Below are positions 26,925 through 35,551 of a DNA stretch of 64,000 bases, in pieces. The position numbers were made by a program, and so were the translations under genes. The stretch comes from CADEED01 sp043747875 (lineage in GTDB: Bacteria; Pseudomonadota; Gammaproteobacteria; Steroidobacterales; Steroidobacteraceae): assembly GCA_043747875.1 (NCBI GenBank), contig JAYTOI010000192.1, positions 1 through 64,000 on the forward strand, read 5' to 3'. The notes below the pieces were generated by a model. It was not told the DNA's origin. It saw only the letters and a list, made by a program, of their open reading frames with translations, and made no database searches. The first letter of the stretch is position 1; each line of letters starts with the position of its first letter.

Positions 26925-27792
26925 AGAAGCGCGGCGTTCTTTGCACACCGTCACCACCATCGTGCAGGTGCGCGCACAGGTGTCGCGCTGGCACGCGGCC
27001 GCCGAGCGCGTGGTGTTCGTGCCGACCATGGGCAACCTGCACGCGGGCCACGTCAGCCTCATCGAGGCGGCGCGCGCGCACGGCAAACGCTTCGTCGCCA
27101 GCATCTTCGTGAACCCGATGCAGTTCGGTCCCAACGAGGACTTCGCGCACTATCCGCGCACGCCGGCGCAGGACGCCGCGATGCTGCAGGCCGCGGGCTG
27201 CGATCTCATGTTCATGCCCGAAGTCGGCGAAATGTATCCGAACGGCGCCGAGCGCGCGACGCGCATCACCGTACCCGGCATCTCGGACATGTTGTGCGGA
27301 GAGTTTCGCCCCGGACATTTCGAAGGTGTCGCCACCGTCGTCGCCAAGCTGTTCCACATCGTCGATCCGGACGTGGCGATCTTCGGTGAGAAGGATTTCC
27401 AGCAGCTCACAGTGATCCGCCGCATGGTCGCGGATCTGTGTTTGCGCGTGGAGATCGTCGGCGCGCCCACGGTGCGCGAGGCGGACGGGCTCGCGATGAG
27501 CTCGCGCAACCAGTATCTCGACGCGACGCAGCGCAAGCTCGCGCCGACTATCTACCGACAGCTCGGGCAGGCCGCGGCCACGCTCGCGGCCGGCGGGCGT
27601 GATTTCCCGCAGATCGAGGCCACGGGCATCGCGGCCTTGAACGGCGCGGGCTTCCGCACCGAATACTTCAACGTGCGCGACGCGCAGACGCTGGCGCCGG
27701 CGCAGCGCGACACCAGGCATTTCGTCGTCGTGACGGCGGCGCGGCTCGGCAAGGCGCGGCTCATCGACAATCTGCAGTTCACGGCTGCCTGA
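26917..27792 (+). CDS. panC: Pantothenate synthetase
   Basis: Condenses pantoate and beta-alanine with ATP. Protein of 291 aa. The HIGH-like ATP motif appears as MGNLHAGHVSLIEAA, followed by ASIFVNPMQFGPNEDFAHYP, the pantoate-binding LCGEFRPGHFEGVATVVAKL, DVAIFGEKDFQQLTVIRRMV, and the KMSKS-equivalent DGLAMSSRNQYL. Length and motif order match the family. It is cotranscribed with panB by overlap. panD is not in the window. Confidence 0.97.
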   Translation: MLEEARRSLHTVTTIVQVRAQVSRWHAAAERVVFVPTMGNLHAGHVSLIEAARAHGKRFVASIFVNPMQFGPNEDFAHYPRTPAQDAAMLQAAGCDLMFMPEVGEMYPNGAERATRITVPGISDMLCGEFRPGHFEGVATVVAKLFHIVDPDVAIFGEKDFQQLTVIRRMVADLCLRVEIVGAPTVREADGLAMSSRNQYLDATQRKLAPTIYRQLGQAAATLAAGGRDFPQIEATGIAALNGAGFRTEYFNVRDAQTLAPAQRDTRHFVVVTAARLGKARLIDNLQFTAA

Positions 27793-27799
27793 CCCCGCG

Positions 27800-28186
27800 A
27801 TGCAGGCCGGCCGGCAGGGCGACACCGTCTGGGAGCGGCACTGTCCGTCCTGCGACGCGGTGTTTCGCGTGCCCATGTTCACCGCCCGGCGAAGGCGCGA
27901 GCGGTCCTGCACGAACTGCGGCGCGCAACTCGAACTGGTGCTTCCCGGGTTCGCGTACTACGCCTTCGAGATCCTCATCAATGTGATCGCGGCCGTTCTG
28001 GCGCCGCTGCTGGTCTTGTGGGTGCTCTTCGGCCGACAGGCGTGGGCATACGCAGCCGTCGCCGCGTTGATGGTCGCCATCACGGCGTCATCGATGATGC
28101 TCAGCTCCAGCGTGGCGGTGCGGTGGCTGAATGAGGAGCCCGGCAGGCGCGCCGCCGGGAAAGCGGGACGCTGGTACCCGGACTAG
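27800..28186 (+). CDS. Small zinc-ribbon membrane protein
   Basis: I do not recognise a named family. The 128-aa protein has an N-terminal zinc-ribbon-like pair (CPSC at about residues 16-19 and CTNC at about 37-40) with an Arg-rich stretch between them. Two membrane segments follow (YYAFEILINVIAAVLAPLLV and YAAVAALMVAITASSMML), then a short charged tail. The topology suggests a cytoplasmic zinc-binding head on a membrane anchor. It begins 7 bp after panC and ends where queG, on the opposite strand, ends, so it is probably the last gene of the pan operon. Confidence 0.6.
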   Translation: MQAGRQGDTVWERHCPSCDAVFRVPMFTARRRRERSCTNCGAQLELVLPGFAYYAFEILINVIAAVLAPLLVLWVLFGRQAWAYAAVAALMVAITASSMMLSSSVAVRWLNEEPGRRAAGKAGRWYPD

Positions 28187-29305
28187 CTAGACCGCGCGCC
28201 GCGCGTGTTCCGACAGCGCCCACGCCACGTGCTCGCGAACGAGCTCTGACGCATCGCTCCGCCGCGCCTGGAGCGCGCGCAGATTTTCCTGCGTCGACGG
28301 CGCGTTGCCCAGCGCCACCGCGATGTTGCGCAGCCAGCGCTCATGGCCGATGCGGCGGATCGCCGAGCCCTCGGTGCGCGCCCGGAATTCGTCGCCCGAC
28401 CACGCAAACAACTCGCTGAGGCGCGACGCATCCAGCCGATGCCGGGTCTTGAAGTCAGGATGGGACGCCGCGCGCGCGAACTTGTTCCATGGGCACACGA
28501 GCTGGCAGTCGTCGCAGCCGTAGATGCGGTTTCCCAACATCCTGCGCAACTCGACGGGAATCGCGCCGTGCAGCTCGATGGTCAGATAGGAAATGCAGCG
28601 GCGCGCGTCGAGCCGGTAGGGCGCGGTGATCGCGCCGGTGGGGCAGGCGGGGATGCAGGCCGCGCAGGTGCCGCAGTGCGCGCTCGCGGGTTCGTCCGCG
28701 GGCAGCGGCAGGTCGGTGAGGATCTCGCCGAGGAAGAAGTACGAGCCGGCGTCGCGCGCGATGAGATTGGTGTGCTTGCCTATCCACCCGAGCCCGGCAT
28801 TGCGCGCCAGCGCTTTTTCCATCACGGGCCCCGAATCGACGAACACGCGGTAGCCCATCGGCCCGATCTCGCGTACCACGTCGTCGGCGAGGCCCTGCAA
28901 TCCGGTGCGCAATACCTTGTGATAGTCGCGGCCCAGCGCGTAGCGCGACACGTAACCCGCGTCGACGTCGGCCAGCGCCTCGTGGGCACTGCGCGTTTTC
29001 GATGGCCCCTCTGACGGCCCCTCTGACGGCCCCTCTGACGGCCAATAGTTCATGCGCGCCGACAGCACGCGCACGGTGCCAGGCACGAGTTCGGCAGGGC
29101 GCGTGCGGCGCGTGCCGTGTTTGGCCATGTAGCCCATCTCGCCGTGGAAATCGAGTTCCAGCCAGCGATCGAGCCGCGCGGCATCCGCCTCGATCGCGAT
29201 GTCACTCACGCCCAGCGCGTCGAAGCCGCGCGCGCGCGCGAGTGTGTCGAGCGCGGCGCGGAGCGCTCGTAGATTCTGCTCGGAGACGGGGGGCACCTGG
29301 TTCAT
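28187..29305 (-). CDS. queG: Epoxyqueuosine reductase
   Basis: Iron-sulfur, cobalamin-dependent enzyme that reduces epoxyqueuosine to queuosine in tRNA. Protein of 372 aa. YALGRDYHKVLRTGLQGLAD and VFVDSGPVMEKALARNAGLG (substrate and cobalamin region) are present. The two 4Fe-4S motifs are CGTCAACIPACPTGAI and CDDCQLVCPWNKFAR. The C-terminal HEAT-like part reads HERWLRNIAVALGNAP. A 12-bp unit is repeated in tandem inside the gene and encodes SEGP three times at roughly residues 90-101. It is divergent from the nnr gene and shares its promoter region; queG beside nnr-tsaE-amiC is a conserved gammaproteobacterial order. Confidence 0.95.
   Translation of the reverse strand: MNQVPPVSEQNLRALRAALDTLARARGFDALGVSDIAIEADAARLDRWLELDFHGEMGYMAKHGTRRTRPAELVPGTVRVLSARMNYWPSEGPSEGPSEGPSKTRSAHEALADVDAGYVSRYALGRDYHKVLRTGLQGLADDVVREIGPMGYRVFVDSGPVMEKALARNAGLGWIGKHTNLIARDAGSYFFLGEILTDLPLPADEPASAHCGTCAACIPACPTGAITAPYRLDARRCISYLTIELHGAIPVELRRMLGNRIYGCDDCQLVCPWNKFARAASHPDFKTRHRLDASRLSELFAWSGDEFRARTEGSAIRRIGHERWLRNIAVALGNAPSTQENLRALQARRSDASELVREHVAWALSEHARRAV
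29004..29043 (-). repeat. 12-bp tandem repeat inside queG
   Basis: The unit GGCCCCTCTGAC is present three times without mismatch (29004-29015, 29016-29027, 29028-29039), followed by a partial fourth copy (GGCC). The length is a multiple of three, so the frame is kept and SEGP is repeated in the protein. Confidence 0.9.
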
Positions 29306-29316
29306 GCGGCGCGGCC

Positions 29317-29324
29317 AGTATAAT
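29317..29324. promoter_or_regulatory. Overlapping divergent -10 elements for queG and nnr
   Basis: On the plus strand TATAAT occupies 29319-29324. On the minus strand the overlapping complement reads TATACT (29322-29317). The first faces nnr with a leader of about 35 bases; the second faces queG with only about five bases before its ATG. No good -35 box is seen for either. Confidence 0.45.
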
Positions 29325-29364
29325 TAAGCGGGCACTCTGCACAGGTTTCAGTAGTCTCCCCTCC

Positions 29365-30882
29365 ATGAGTCGCCCCACCGCCATCTACTCCGCCGCGCAG
29401 GTGCGCGCGCTCGACGCCTGGGAAATCCAGAAACGGGGGGTGCCGTCGTATTCGCTCATGACGCGCGCCGCCGAGGGGGCGCTGCAAGTCGTGCGCGGCC
29501 GGTGGTCCCACGCAAAACGCATCGTCATCGTGTGCGGCGGGGGCAACAACGGCGGCGACGGTTACGTGCTGGCGCGACTTGCGCGCGATGCCGGGCTGCA
29601 GGCGCTGGTGCTCGCGGCCACGCCACCCGACCAGCTGACGGGCGACGCGCGACGCGCGCAGGAGGCGTGGATCGCGGCCGGCGGTGCCGCGCCTGGGTTC
29701 GCGGCCGATGCGTTGTCCGGCGGCGACGTGATCGTCGATGCCTTGTTAGGCACCGGCATGCGTGGACGCCCGCGCCCGGAAGCGATCGCGGTGATCCGCG
29801 CCATCCATGCGGCCCGCCGGCCGGTGCTCGCGCTCGACCTCCCTTCCGGCATCGACGCCGACAGTGGCGTGGTACACGAGGCCGCGGTGCGCGCCGAGGT
29901 CACCATCACCTTCGTCGCGTTCAAGTCGGGGTTGTTCCTGGGCGCGGGGCCGGAGCACGCCGGTGCGGTCGTGCTCGACGAACTGGGCATCGTCGCGCCG
30001 ACGCTGCCGCAGTTCGTGCCGCTCATGCGGCGCATCGACGAGACGGAGCTCGCCGCCGCGCTGCCGCGCCGCGCGCGCGATGCGCACAAGGGCAGCCATG
30101 GCCGCGTGCTGGTCATCGGCGGCGGCGCGGGCATGCCGGGTGCGCTGCGACTGGCCGGTGAGGCGGCGCTGCGCAGCGGCGCGGGCCTGGTGACGGCGGC
30201 GGGTATGCCCGAGAACCTCCTCCCCGTGACGGCCACGCGGCCCGAGCTCATCTATCTACCCGTGTCCGATAACAGCCTGGACGCCGCGGTGCGCGCCGCC
30301 GACGTGCTGGCCATCGGCCCGGGCCTCGGCGTCGGCGAATGGGCACAGCGGCTGTGGGCACAGATGCTGCGCGTCGAGGACATACCAGCGGTGGTCGACG
30401 CGGATGCGCTCAATCTGCTCGCGCTGACCCCGGTCAAACTACCCGAGGACTGGATCATCACGCCGCATCCGGGCGAAGCCGCGCGTTTGCTGGGCACGGA
30501 CACGCGCGACGTGCAGGCCGACCGGCTGGGTGCCGTGCGCGAATTGCACGCGCGCTATGGCGCGATAACCGTACTCAAGGGCGCCGGATCGCTGGTGGCC
30601 AGCGGCACCGGCGGCGCGCCCGAGATCTTCATCTGCGAGCGCGGCAATCCGGGCATGGCGAGCGCGGGAATGGGCGATGTGCTCACCGGCGTCATCGCGG
30701 GCGTGCGCGCGCAGGTCGCGGACAGCGCGCTGGCGGCGCGCGTTGGTGTGCTCGTCCATGCGCTCGCGGGCGATGCTGCGGCCCACTCCTCGAGCGGAGG
30801 GCGCGTCGATGGCCGCAGCGGGCAGCGCGGTCTGCTGGCCGGAGACGTGCTGGCCGAATTACGAGGATGCATCAACCCGTGA
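29365..30882 (+). CDS. nnrDE: Bifunctional NAD(P)H-hydrate epimerase / ADP-dependent dehydratase
   Basis: Repairs hydrated NAD(P)H: the N-terminal half epimerises R-NADHX and the C-terminal half dehydrates S-NADHX. Protein of 505 aa. The epimerase domain has VCGGGNNGGDGYVLARLARD and LDLPSGIDADSG. From about residue 225 the dehydratase domain shows KGSHGRVLVIGGGAGMPGAL, DALNLLA, ITPHPGEAARLLG and the ATP/ADP motif NPGMASAGMGDVLTG. The start ATG follows a TATAAT -10 element. It overlaps tsaE by 4 bp and begins the long run that ends at purA. Confidence 0.95.
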   Translation: MSRPTAIYSAAQVRALDAWEIQKRGVPSYSLMTRAAEGALQVVRGRWSHAKRIVIVCGGGNNGGDGYVLARLARDAGLQALVLAATPPDQLTGDARRAQEAWIAAGGAAPGFAADALSGGDVIVDALLGTGMRGRPRPEAIAVIRAIHAARRPVLALDLPSGIDADSGVVHEAAVRAEVTITFVAFKSGLFLGAGPEHAGAVVLDELGIVAPTLPQFVPLMRRIDETELAAALPRRARDAHKGSHGRVLVIGGGAGMPGALRLAGEAALRSGAGLVTAAGMPENLLPVTATRPELIYLPVSDNSLDAAVRAADVLAIGPGLGVGEWAQRLWAQMLRVEDIPAVVDADALNLLALTPVKLPEDWIITPHPGEAARLLGTDTRDVQADRLGAVRELHARYGAITVLKGAGSLVASGTGGAPEIFICERGNPGMASAGMGDVLTGVIAGVRAQVADSALAARVGVLVHALAGDAAAHSSSGGRVDGRSGQRGLLAGDVLAELRGCINP

Positions 30883-31340
30883 GTCTGGCGAACGCGCGCG
30901 GATCCTGGCTGACACGTGACGCGGAGCAGACCGAGGCGCTGGCCGCCCGCTTGTTAGGCGTGCCGGTGCCGCGCAGCACGCCCTGCCGCGTGGTCGAGCT
31001 GCGTGGCGACCTCGGCTCAGGCAAGTCCACGTTCGCGCGTGGCGCATTGCGTGCACTGGGCGCGCGCGGGGCCATCAAGAGCCCCACGTACACGCTGCTC
31101 GAGAGCTACGAATTGCCGGCCGTGCACGTGGTGCATCTCGATCTCTACCGCCTCAGCGATCCCGAAGAGCTCGAGCACCTGGGGCTCGCGGACTATCACC
31201 AGGCAGGGTGCCTCTGGCTCATCGAGTGGCCTGAGAAGGGGGTGGGAAGGCTGCCCGCCGCCGACCAAAGTTTCGAGTTTTCGATCACCAATGAAGGCCA
31301 TCGCATCGAGAGGATTGAAAATCCTGGCCGAAATAAGTAA
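30879..31340 (+). CDS. tsaE: tRNA threonylcarbamoyladenosine biosynthesis protein TsaE
   Basis: ATPase of the TsaB-TsaD-TsaE complex that makes t6A in ANN-decoding tRNAs. Protein of 153 aa from the GTG that overlaps the nnr stop; ATG 30867 would add four residues. The P-loop GDLGSGKSTFARGALRALG, switch SPTYTLLESYE, HLDLYRLSDPEELEHLG and the CLWLIEWPEK motif identify it. Position between nnr and amiC is conserved in gammaproteobacteria. The start choice is uncertain between the two codons. Confidence 0.93.
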   Translation: MSLANARGSWLTRDAEQTEALAARLLGVPVPRSTPCRVVELRGDLGSGKSTFARGALRALGARGAIKSPTYTLLESYELPAVHVVHLDLYRLSDPEELEHLGLADYHQAGCLWLIEWPEKGVGRLPAADQSFEFSITNEGHRIERIENPGRNK

Positions 31341-31369
31341 ATTGCACAGCAACTGTCACCTAGAACTCC

Positions 31370-32638
31370 ATGATGCAGAAGGATTTTCCGAGGACGAAAT
31401 TGCGGATGCGACTTGCCCATGGGCTGACGCTGCTCGCCGCGCTCGCGGGAGTCTCGGGGCCACTGTCGGCCGCTGAGATCCGCGCGCTGCGCATTTCGTC
31501 CACCGATACCGGCACGCGCGTCGTGTTCGATCTTTCCGGACCGGTCACGCACAAAGCATTCGCATTGGACCATCCGGCGCGCATCGTCGTCGATGTCTCG
31601 CGCGCCTCGCTGAGGTCCGAACTCCCGCTGCCCGATGCGCAGGGCGTCATCACGAAGATGCGAACGGGCGCGCTGCCGCGTCACGGCGTGCGGCTCGTAT
31701 TCGAGGTAGCCGGCCCGGTCACTTTCGAGACCGCGGCCGCGGTGCCGGCGGGTGACGCCGGTCACCGGCTGGTGCTCGACATCGCCGGCTCTGCCGCGAA
31801 AACCGTGGCTGGGACGCCGAGCGCTCCATCCGCTTCGGCCGTGCCCGTCGCGATCCGTCCCGCGCACGCGCCAGGTGAAAACGGACGCGACATCGTCATC
31901 GTCGTCGATGCGGGTCACGGTGGCGTCGATCCTGGCGCCTCCGGAAAACGCGGCACGCGCGAGAAGAACGTCGTGCTCGCGATCGCGAAGGCGCTGGCGG
32001 CGCGCATCGACGAAGAGCCCGGCATGAAAGCCGTGCTGACGCGCGATGGTGACTACTTCCTCACGTTGCCGGAGCGTGCCAAACGCGCGCGCCAGGCGAA
32101 GGCCGACCTGTTTGTCTCGATTCACGCCGACGCGATCGCGAATCCGGATGTCTCGGGCTCGTCTGTGTACGTGCTGTCCGACCGCGGCGCATCGTCGGAG
32201 GCCGCGCGCTGGCTGGCCGAGCGCGAGAACGCGGCCGACCTCATGGGCGGCGTCAAACTCGACGACAAAGACCCCACGCTCGCCAACGTGCTCATGGATC
32301 TCTCGCAGACCGCGAGCATCTCGGCGAGCATGGTCGCGGCCGAGAACGTACTGAAGTCGCTGGATCGGGTCGGCGAGGTGCGCAAGCCGCGCGTTCAACA
32401 GGCCGGATTCGTCGTGCTCAAGTCGCCCGACGTCCCGTCACTGCTGGTCGAGACCGCGTTCATCTCGAACCGGGAGGACGAGCGCAAACTCGCGCTGCCG
32501 GCGCACCGCGCCAAGCTCGCAAACGCGATCTTCGAGGGCATCACGCAATACTTCGAGGGCAACGCGCCCGACGGCACGCGGCTCGCCGCGACCCGCCGCG
32601 CCGCGATGGCCGGCTCGCAGGTCGAACTGCGCAAGTAA
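31370..32638 (+). CDS. amiC: N-acetylmuramoyl-L-alanine amidase (AmiC-type)
   Basis: Periplasmic zinc amidase that cuts the stem peptide from murein at the division site. Protein of 422 aa with a signal peptide (hydrophobic core LAHGLTLLAALAGVSG). An AMIN domain occupies about residues 35-135 (TRVVFDLSGPVTHKAF), and an Amidase_3 domain runs from about 180: VVDAGHGGVDPGASG with the first zinc histidine, FVSIHADAIANP, then SLLVETAFISNREDE with the catalytic Glu. A helix between the last two motifs may be the EnvC/NlpD-regulated autoinhibitory element. An AMIN-amidase beside tsaE and mutL is the standard order. Confidence 0.94.
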   Translation: MMQKDFPRTKLRMRLAHGLTLLAALAGVSGPLSAAEIRALRISSTDTGTRVVFDLSGPVTHKAFALDHPARIVVDVSRASLRSELPLPDAQGVITKMRTGALPRHGVRLVFEVAGPVTFETAAAVPAGDAGHRLVLDIAGSAAKTVAGTPSAPSASAVPVAIRPAHAPGENGRDIVIVVDAGHGGVDPGASGKRGTREKNVVLAIAKALAARIDEEPGMKAVLTRDGDYFLTLPERAKRARQAKADLFVSIHADAIANPDVSGSSVYVLSDRGASSEAARWLAERENAADLMGGVKLDDKDPTLANVLMDLSQTASISASMVAAENVLKSLDRVGEVRKPRVQQAGFVVLKSPDVPSLLVETAFISNREDERKLALPAHRAKLANAIFEGITQYFEGNAPDGTRLAATRRAAMAGSQVELRK

Positions 32639-32660
32639 CGGGCGAGCGGCGGCAGAGATA

Positions 32661-32709
32661 GAGGGACAGTCCCCTTTATTACAAGGCGAAAAAGAGGACA
32701 GTCCCTTTA
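32661..32709. repeat. Paired REP-like palindromes upstream of mutL
   Basis: GGGACAGTCCC (32663-32673, in GAGGGACAGTCCCCTTTATT) and GGACAGTCC (32696-32704, in GAGGACAGTCCCTTTAC) are two near-copies of a short inverted repeat with a CTTT-like tail. They lie about 33 bp apart in the amiC-mutL gap. Confidence 0.6.
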
Positions 32710-32722
32710 CACTGCGCGGGCC

Positions 32723-34504
32723 ATGCCCATCCGCATTCTCGACCACCACCTCATCGATCAAATCGCCGCCGGCGAGGTCATCGAACGGCCCGCATCCATC
32801 GTCAAGGAGTTGGTCGAGAACAGTCTCGACGCCGGCGCTCAGAGTGTCGAGGTGGAGATCGAAGCGGGTGGCGTGCGTCTGACGCGCGTGCGCGACGATG
32901 GCATCGGTATCCCCGAGTCCGAGCTCAAGCTCGCGCTGTCGCGCCACGCGACCAGCAAGGTCGCTTGCGCTGCGGATCTTGCGGCGATAACCACGCTGGG
33001 ATTCCGCGGCGAGGCGCTGCCGTCGATTGCATCCGTGTCGCGTTTCGAAATCACGTCGCGGCATGCGCAAGCGCCGCGCGCAGCGCGCCTCAGCGTCGAG
33101 GCCGGCACCATCGGCGAGCCTGCGCCGGCCGCGCATCCGCAGGGCACGACGATCGAAGTGCGCGATCTCTTTTACAACCTGCCCGCGCGTCGCAAGTTCC
33201 TGCGCAGTGAAATCACGGAGCAGGGCCACATCGTGCGGCTGGTCGAGCGCCTCGCGCTGTCGCGCGACGACGTCGCGTTTCGGCTGCGCTCCGGCTCGCG
33301 CACGCTGCTCGACGCGCCGGCCATGAACGGATCAGGTGGTGCGGCGGACCATGGCTTGGCGCGTCTCGCGCGGGTCGTCGGGGCGGAATTCGCGCAGCGC
33401 GCGATCGCGATCGATCACTCCGCCGGCCCGGTGCGGCTGCGCGGTTGGATCGGCGCGCCGGCGGCCGCGCGCGCGAACTCCGACCTGCAATTCTGGTTCG
33501 TCAACGGCCGCGCGGTGCGCGATCGCCTGTTGATGAACGCCGTGCGCATGGGCTACCGCGACGTTCTGTATTCGGGTCGGCAGCCCGCGTACGTGCTGTA
33601 CCTCGAGATCGACCCCGAACTCGTCGACGTGAACGCGCATCCGCAGAAGCTCGAAGTGCGCTTCCGCGACAGCCGGCAGATCCACGACTTCGTATTCCGC
33701 GCCGTCGAGCGGCAGCTCGCGGGCACCAAGCCCGGGACGAGCGCGCTGCCGCCCGCCTTCTCGCCCTCGAACGGTCACTACACCCAACCTCTGACTTTTC
33801 ACACACCCGGGGCGCCGACTGGCGTGTGGGCCATTGCCGAGAGTCTGCGCGGAGTGAGCAGCGAGGCCGCGCCCTTCGAATTCGAAAACGGCGCGCCGGA
33901 GGAGCGTGCGCGCGATGGCGCCGGTGCGCCGCCGCTCGGCGAGGCGCTGGCGCAGATCCACGGGATCTACATCCTGGCGCAGAACGAGCAGGGGCTCGTG
34001 CTGGTGGACATGCACGCGGCGCACGAGCGCGTGCTCTATGAAAAGCTCAAGGCCCAGGCGGGTGGCATCGCGCGTCAGTTGCTGCTCGCGCCCGTCGCGG
34101 TGTCGCTCAAGGTGGACGAGCTCGACGCGGTGCTCGAGCACGCGGACGACTGGGCCGCGGCGGGGTTCGATCTCGAGCGGCTGTCGCCCGATACGCTGGT
34201 CGTGCGCTCCGTGCCGGCGATGCTGCCGCACGAGGACATCCCGGCGCTGGTGCGCGACGTGGTGCACGGCGTGGCGTCGGACGGCACGGCGCACCATCTG
34301 GATGGCGCGACCGACCGGTTGTTAGGCACCCTCGCGTGCCGCTCGGCGATCCATGCGCACCGGCGGCTGTCGCTGGCGGAGATGAACGCGCTGCTGCGGC
34401 AGATGGAGCAGACGCCGCGCGCCGATCAATGCAATCACGGTCGGCCGACCTGGACGCAGGTGACGCTGTCCGAGCTCGACCGCATGTTCCTGCGTGGTCG
34501 TTAG
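32723..34504 (+). CDS. mutL: DNA mismatch repair protein MutL
   Basis: Couples MutS mismatch recognition to strand incision. Protein of 593 aa. The GHKL ATPase N-terminus is complete: IAAGEVIERPASIVKELVEN, SLDAGA, DDGIGI, LGFRGEALPSIASVS and TTIEVRDLFYNLPARRKFLR. A variable linker (residues about 335-395) leads to a C-terminal domain with DMHAAHERVLYE, close to the DQHA(X)2E(X)4E endonuclease motif, and with CNHGRPTW, the zinc-site block near the end. No MutH gene is seen here. It lies between amiC and miaA as in most gammaproteobacteria. Confidence 0.97.
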   Translation: MPIRILDHHLIDQIAAGEVIERPASIVKELVENSLDAGAQSVEVEIEAGGVRLTRVRDDGIGIPESELKLALSRHATSKVACAADLAAITTLGFRGEALPSIASVSRFEITSRHAQAPRAARLSVEAGTIGEPAPAAHPQGTTIEVRDLFYNLPARRKFLRSEITEQGHIVRLVERLALSRDDVAFRLRSGSRTLLDAPAMNGSGGAADHGLARLARVVGAEFAQRAIAIDHSAGPVRLRGWIGAPAAARANSDLQFWFVNGRAVRDRLLMNAVRMGYRDVLYSGRQPAYVLYLEIDPELVDVNAHPQKLEVRFRDSRQIHDFVFRAVERQLAGTKPGTSALPPAFSPSNGHYTQPLTFHTPGAPTGVWAIAESLRGVSSEAAPFEFENGAPEERARDGAGAPPLGEALAQIHGIYILAQNEQGLVLVDMHAAHERVLYEKLKAQAGGIARQLLLAPVAVSLKVDELDAVLEHADDWAAAGFDLERLSPDTLVVRSVPAMLPHEDIPALVRDVVHGVASDGTAHHLDGATDRLLGTLACRSAIHAHRRLSLAEMNALLRQMEQTPRADQCNHGRPTWTQVTLSELDRMFLRGR

Positions 34505-34545
34505 GCGGCGCGGACTCCGGCAAACCGCGTCCCGGAACCATTAGC

Positions 34546-35481
34546 ATGAAGCAGCGACCGATCGCCGTGCTCACGGGGCCCACGGGCACGGGCAAGAGCG
34601 CCATCGCCCTGGCACTCGCGCGAGAATTTCCGCTCGAGATCGTCAGTGCCGATTCGGCGCAGGTCTATCGGGGGCTCGACATCGGCAGCGCCAAACCGTC
34701 GGCGCACGAGCGCGCGGCGGTACCCCATCACCTCATCGATTTGATCGATCCCGTCGCAAGTTACTCGGCGGGGCAGTTCGTGCGCGACGCCAGCCGCGCC
34801 ATCACGGACATCGAAGCGCGCGGCCGCGTGCCGCTCATCGTCGGCGGCACGATGTTGTATCTGCGCGCGCTCATCGGGGGCATCGCAACGTTGCCGGAGA
34901 GCAGCGCGCAGATCCGCGCCGAGCTCGACGCGGATGCCGCACGTCTCGGCTGGCCGGCGTTGCACGCGCGGCTGGCCACCGTGGATGCCTCGGCGGCGGC
35001 GCGCATCCATCCCAACGACGCGCAGCGCATTCAGCGCGCGCTCGAGGTGCACGCCGCGACCGGTGAGCCGATCTCGGCCTTGCAGGCGCGCACCCGTTCG
35101 CCACTGGCGCGCGAGTTCGTCACGGTCGCGCTGGTACCGGGCGATCGCGTGCGTCTGCATGCGGGGCTCGCCGCGCGGTTCGACGCGATGATGGCCGCGG
35201 GGCTGCTAGACGAAGTGCGGGGGTTGTTCGCGCGCGGCGACCTGACCGAGGGACATCCAGCCGTCCGCGCCGTTGGATATCGCCAGCTCTGGTCGCATCT
35301 CGCGGGCAGCTATTCGCTCGATGTGGCCCATGCGCGCGCGGTGGCGGCGACGCGCCAGCTCGCGAAGCGGCAGATGACCTGGATGCGCTCGATGCCGGAG
35401 ATACGCCCCCTCGATCCCTATAATGCTCAAAGCTTTGTAGGCGTACGTGAATCCCTGGTTGCCGCCTCGTGCCTCGTTTGA
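34546..35481 (+). CDS. miaA: tRNA dimethylallyltransferase
   Basis: Transfers the dimethylallyl group to A37 of tRNAs that read UNN codons. Protein of 311 aa. P-loop LTGPTGTGKSAIALAL, then SADSAQVYRGLDIGSAKPSA, HHLIDLIDP, the acceptor-binding PLIVGGTMLYLRAL and the C-terminal AVGYRQLWSHL followed by KRQMTWMR. ATG 34546 gives the expected start. It follows mutL and precedes hfq, the classic order, and the hfq promoter probably lies at its 3' end. Confidence 0.97.
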   Translation: MKQRPIAVLTGPTGTGKSAIALALAREFPLEIVSADSAQVYRGLDIGSAKPSAHERAAVPHHLIDLIDPVASYSAGQFVRDASRAITDIEARGRVPLIVGGTMLYLRALIGGIATLPESSAQIRAELDADAARLGWPALHARLATVDASAAARIHPNDAQRIQRALEVHAATGEPISALQARTRSPLAREFVTVALVPGDRVRLHAGLAARFDAMMAAGLLDEVRGLFARGDLTEGHPAVRAVGYRQLWSHLAGSYSLDVAHARAVAATRQLAKRQMTWMRSMPEIRPLDPYNAQSFVGVRESLVAASCLV

Positions 35482-35486
35482 GTGCG

Positions 35487-35514
35487 TTGATGGCCGGGGA
35501 CCCCGTGATAGACT
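35487..35514 (+). promoter_or_regulatory. Candidate hfq promoter
   Basis: TTGATG (35487-35492), then 16 bp, then TAGACT (35509-35514). It would start transcription about 30 bases before the hfq ATG. Each box matches four of six consensus bases. Confidence 0.4.
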
Positions 35515-35551
35515 CGCAGCGTCTGCTTGCTCGAAAAATAAGGAGAACGTC

